From positions 310,001 to 374,000 of the forward strand of contig NZ_SJRX01000001.1 in the NCBI RefSeq assembly GCF_004352845.1: a stretch of 64,000 bases of DNA, in the 5' to 3' direction. The stretch's first letter is position 1. Every line of letters starts with the position of its first letter. Below, piece after piece: positions 61,689 to 64,000 of the stretch. The DNA comes from Luteimonas terricola. GTDB lineage: Bacteria; Pseudomonadota; Gammaproteobacteria; Xanthomonadales; Xanthomonadaceae. A model generated the notes under the pieces. The model did no database searches. It was not told the DNA's origin and saw nothing but the letters and a program-made list of their open reading frames with translations. Both the position numbers and the translations under genes were made by a program.

Positions 61689-63944
61689 TCAGAAGTTGTA
61701 ACGCACCGACATGTACCAGTTGCGCGGCAGGCCGTAGTACGCGGTCTGGATGTTGCCCACGCTGGCGAACTCCTGGCCCTCGGTCTTGTAGACCTCGTCA
61801 GTGAGGTTGCGCACGCCGGCGCGGACCTGCCAGGTGTACTGCGGCGAATCCCACACGCCGAACGCGCCATACAGGGTGTACGCGCCCTGGCTCAGCACGG
61901 CGCGGTTGTCCACCGACAGCCAGGTCTTGCCGCGGTAGGACGCATCCACGCCGACGCCCAGGTTGCCGGCGTCGCCCAGCGAGAAGCCCTGCTGCAGCGC
62001 GATGCGTGCGGTCAGGTCGGGCGAGAACGGCACGTGGTCGTGGTTGAGGTTCGGGTCGTAGCCCGGGTAGGTCGGATCGAGGCGGAAGTCGTCGAAGCGG
62101 TCGTACTCGGCGTCCAGCCAGCCCACCTGCGCGCTGAGCACCGTGGCCTCGCCGAAACGGGCGCTGCCCTCGAACTCGATGCCCATGATGTCCAGCTCGG
62201 CCGCGTTGAGCACCGGGAAGGTGCCGACGTCCTGCGAGACCCGGGCCTGGAAATCGCTGTAGTCGCTCTTGAACGCCGCGACGCTGCCGCGCAGGCGACC
62301 GTCATCGGATGCAGCCTTCAGGCCGAGCTCGTAGGTCCAGACGTACTCGGGATCGAACTTGGCGTGCTGGGTGTCGTAGACGGTGTTGGCCCGGCCGTTG
62401 AAACCACCGGACTTGAAGCCGCGGTTGGCGGAGACATAGCCCATCACGTTGTCGCTGAAGGCCTTCTGCAGGCTCACCGACGGGGTGACCGCGGTCCAGC
62501 TGGCCTTGGCCTGGAAGGCGACGGTCTCGTTGATGCCCTGGAACGGGGCACCCCAGAAGGTGCTGGTGCTGCGGTCGTATTCCTTCTCGTCCTTCGTCCA
62601 GCGCACGCCGGCGGCCAGCGTCCAGGTCGGCACGAACTCCCAGTTGGCGTGGGCGAACGCGGCGACGCTGGTGGTGGTCAGGTCATCGTCGATGGTGCGC
62701 AGGAACGACAACGGCGCGCCGAACAGGGCGAACAGGTCGCCGGCATAGGCCTCCTGGTAGGAGGGCACGTCCTCGCGCATGTAGTACGCGCCGAAGGTGG
62801 CCTGCAGGTTGCTGCCGTTGTCGTACTGGAGCTGGAACTCCTGGCTGGCCTGCTCCTGGTCGAGCGACACCAGCACGTCGCCAAGCTCGAATTCGCTGGC
62901 GTCGATATCGATGAAGGAGTTGGTCTTCAGGCTGCGGTGCGAAGTGATGCTCTTGAACAGCCACTGTTCGCTGAAGTCCCACTCCATCGACAGCGACGCA
63001 CCCGAGTGCTCCAGCTGCTGGCCGTGCCCGGGCGGAAGGAACGAGGTCTGCGAGCGGTGGTTCCACTCGCCGGTCTCGCCCGGCTGCAGCACCACGACTC
63101 CTAACCCGAGGTCGGTCTGCAGCAGCGGCGCCATCGGCCGGCCCATGGTCGGCGCGACGTCCTGCTCGGTGTGGTCGAACGCCAGCGTCGCGCGGAAGGT
63201 ATCGCTGGGCTGGAACGCGATCTTGGCGCGGATGGCCTGGGTGTCATCGTTGTTGTAGTGACGCCCGGTGACGCTGTCGCGCACATAGCCGTCGTTGCGG
63301 ATCGAGGCCGCGGCGACGCTGGCGGCCACGGTCTCGCTCAGCTGCCCGCTGGCATAGGCGCGCACTTCCTGGCGGCCGTAGTCGCCGATGGTCAGCTCGG
63401 CCGCGCCGCCGCTGTGGTCGAAGGGATCGCGGGTGGTGATCTTGATCGCGCCGCCGGTGGAGTTCTTGCCGTACAGCGTGCCCTGCGGGCCGCGCAGCAC
63501 TTCGACCTGCTGCACGTCGAACAGCGAGAACATCGAGCCGTTGATGCGCGAGTAATAGACGTCGTCGACGTACATGCCCACGCCCGGGTCGAAGCTCTGC
63601 AGCGCGTCGGGCTGGCCGATGCCGCGGATGAAGACGTTCACGCTGTTCGCCGAGCCACGGCCCTGGACGATGTTGAGGTTGGGCACCGCGCCCTGCAGGC
63701 CGCTGACGTCGCTGGCCTGGAGGTCCTTGAGCTGCTCTTCGCCAAAGGCGCTGACCGCGACCGGCACGTCCATGATCGATTCGGTGCGGCGGCGGGCGGT
63801 GACGGTGACGGTGTCGAGTTCGGTGGCACTGCGCGCGGACGGGGCCTGGTCGGCATCGGATTCCTGTGCGTGCAGGGCCGGCGCGGCCAGGGCCACGACG
63901 ATCGCCAGGCTGAGGGTGGTGGCGCGAATATGGACAGGCTTCAT
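61689..63944 (-). CDS. TonB-dependent receptor
   Basis: Outer-membrane transporter. The 751-residue protein has a signal peptide (APALHAQ) and a TonB-box-like TELDTVTVTARRR after it. The plug (about 55-170) shows VPVAVSAFGEEQLKDL, VNVFIRGIGQPDALQSF and VEVLRGPQGTLYGKNSTGGAIKI. The barrel follows, with NRGFKSGGFNGRA and a terminal aromatic WYMSVRYNF. AGGGGA precedes the ATG at 63944. The sequence fits the broad pesticin/catecholate-type group and gives no substrate. It stands alone upstream of the kinase gene, in the same direction, 103 bases apart. Confidence 0.92.
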   Translation of the reverse strand: MKPVHIRATTLSLAIVVALAAPALHAQESDADQAPSARSATELDTVTVTARRRTESIMDVPVAVSAFGEEQLKDLQASDVSGLQGAVPNLNIVQGRGSANSVNVFIRGIGQPDALQSFDPGVGMYVDDVYYSRINGSMFSLFDVQQVEVLRGPQGTLYGKNSTGGAIKITTRDPFDHSGGAAELTIGDYGRQEVRAYASGQLSETVAASVAAASIRNDGYVRDSVTGRHYNNDDTQAIRAKIAFQPSDTFRATLAFDHTEQDVAPTMGRPMAPLLQTDLGLGVVVLQPGETGEWNHRSQTSFLPPGHGQQLEHSGASLSMEWDFSEQWLFKSITSHRSLKTNSFIDIDASEFELGDVLVSLDQEQASQEFQLQYDNGSNLQATFGAYYMREDVPSYQEAYAGDLFALFGAPLSFLRTIDDDLTTTSVAAFAHANWEFVPTWTLAAGVRWTKDEKEYDRSTSTFWGAPFQGINETVAFQAKASWTAVTPSVSLQKAFSDNVMGYVSANRGFKSGGFNGRANTVYDTQHAKFDPEYVWTYELGLKAASDDGRLRGSVAAFKSDYSDFQARVSQDVGTFPVLNAAELDIMGIEFEGSARFGEATVLSAQVGWLDAEYDRFDDFRLDPTYPGYDPNLNHDHVPFSPDLTARIALQQGFSLGDAGNLGVGVDASYRGKTWLSVDNRAVLSQGAYTLYGAFGVWDSPQYTWQVRAGVRNLTDEVYKTEGQEFASVGNIQTAYYGLPRNWYMSVRYNF

Positions 63945-64000
63945 GTGATCCCCTGGAATCTTCGTTGCGCGCGGCCGATTTGCCGCGTGGTGACAAGACT

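Overview
The window is a high-GC gammaproteobacterial chromosome segment, most likely from the Xanthomonadaceae/Lysobacteraceae (a Luteimonas- or Lysobacter-like organism). The evidence is the gene content and order (gyrA-mtnA, ligA-zipA-smc, scpAB-rluB, a full ccmA-I operon, metX next to a cysteine dioxygenase, class III phaE-phaC), the Gln at GyrA position 83 seen in Stenotrophomonas and relatives, a GTGGGAGC-type intergenic repeat, and many TonB-dependent receptors. No database search was possible; all names rest on reading the translated proteins.

Layout. 1-10257 (minus): housekeeping genes gyrA (3' end outside the window), mtnA, epmA, ligA, zipA and smc. Between ligA and zipA lie two related, oppositely oriented hairpin elements. 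10533-11411 (plus): an exported ATP-dependent DNA ligase (Lig E type). 11523-16630 (minus): a lower-GC RHS polymorphic-toxin locus, with the RHS gene split by an apparent one-base insertion, a DUF4329/JAMM-like C-terminal tip and a small exported protein that could be its immunity partner. 16831-32921: a large carbohydrate locus. LacI regulator, TonB receptor, GH144 lipoprotein, ABC importer, a big secreted (alpha/alpha)6-barrel hydrolase and a membrane protein form one tightly packed minus-strand operon. Nearby and divergent are the ATPase, a GH1 beta-glucosidase and 6-phosphogluconolactonase. A perfect LacI-type operator precedes lacI and a 13/16 match lies in the divergent ATPase/beta-glucosidase promoter. 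GH144 enzymes act on beta-1,2-glucan, so the working model is capture and endo-cleavage outside or in the periplasm, ABC import, hydrolysis to glucose and entry into the 6-phosphogluconate/Entner-Doudoroff route.

32993-39491: YciI-like protein, scpA-scpB-rluB, then yafV and ybdL (omega-amidase and aminotransferase of methionine salvage) and a DUF3293 protein. 39528-46617 (plus): cytochrome c maturation ccmABCDEFGHI. 46679-48587: metX, cysteine dioxygenase and tRNA-Leu(CAA). 48821-50075: a TANGO2/NRDE protein and a small membrane protein. 50303-57007: a polyhydroxyalkanoate block (phaE, phaC, coupled pspC-like and HEXXH membrane proteins, pssA, a 3-hydroxybutyrate-oligomer hydrolase lipoprotein and 3-hydroxybutyrate dehydrogenase). 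57034-61585: a LuxR-type response regulator, a Nudix hydrolase and a symporter-hybrid kinase resembling the CrbS/CrbR (MxtR/ErdR) acetate system. 61689-63944: a second TonB-dependent receptor.

Two trends cross the window. Several genes (ligA, mtnA, yafV, the DUF3293 gene, metX, cysteine dioxygenase) have a -10-like hexamer exactly 6-7 bases before the ATG and no Shine-Dalgarno sequence, which points to leaderless mRNAs. Operon genes are commonly joined by 1- or 4-base stop/start overlaps.
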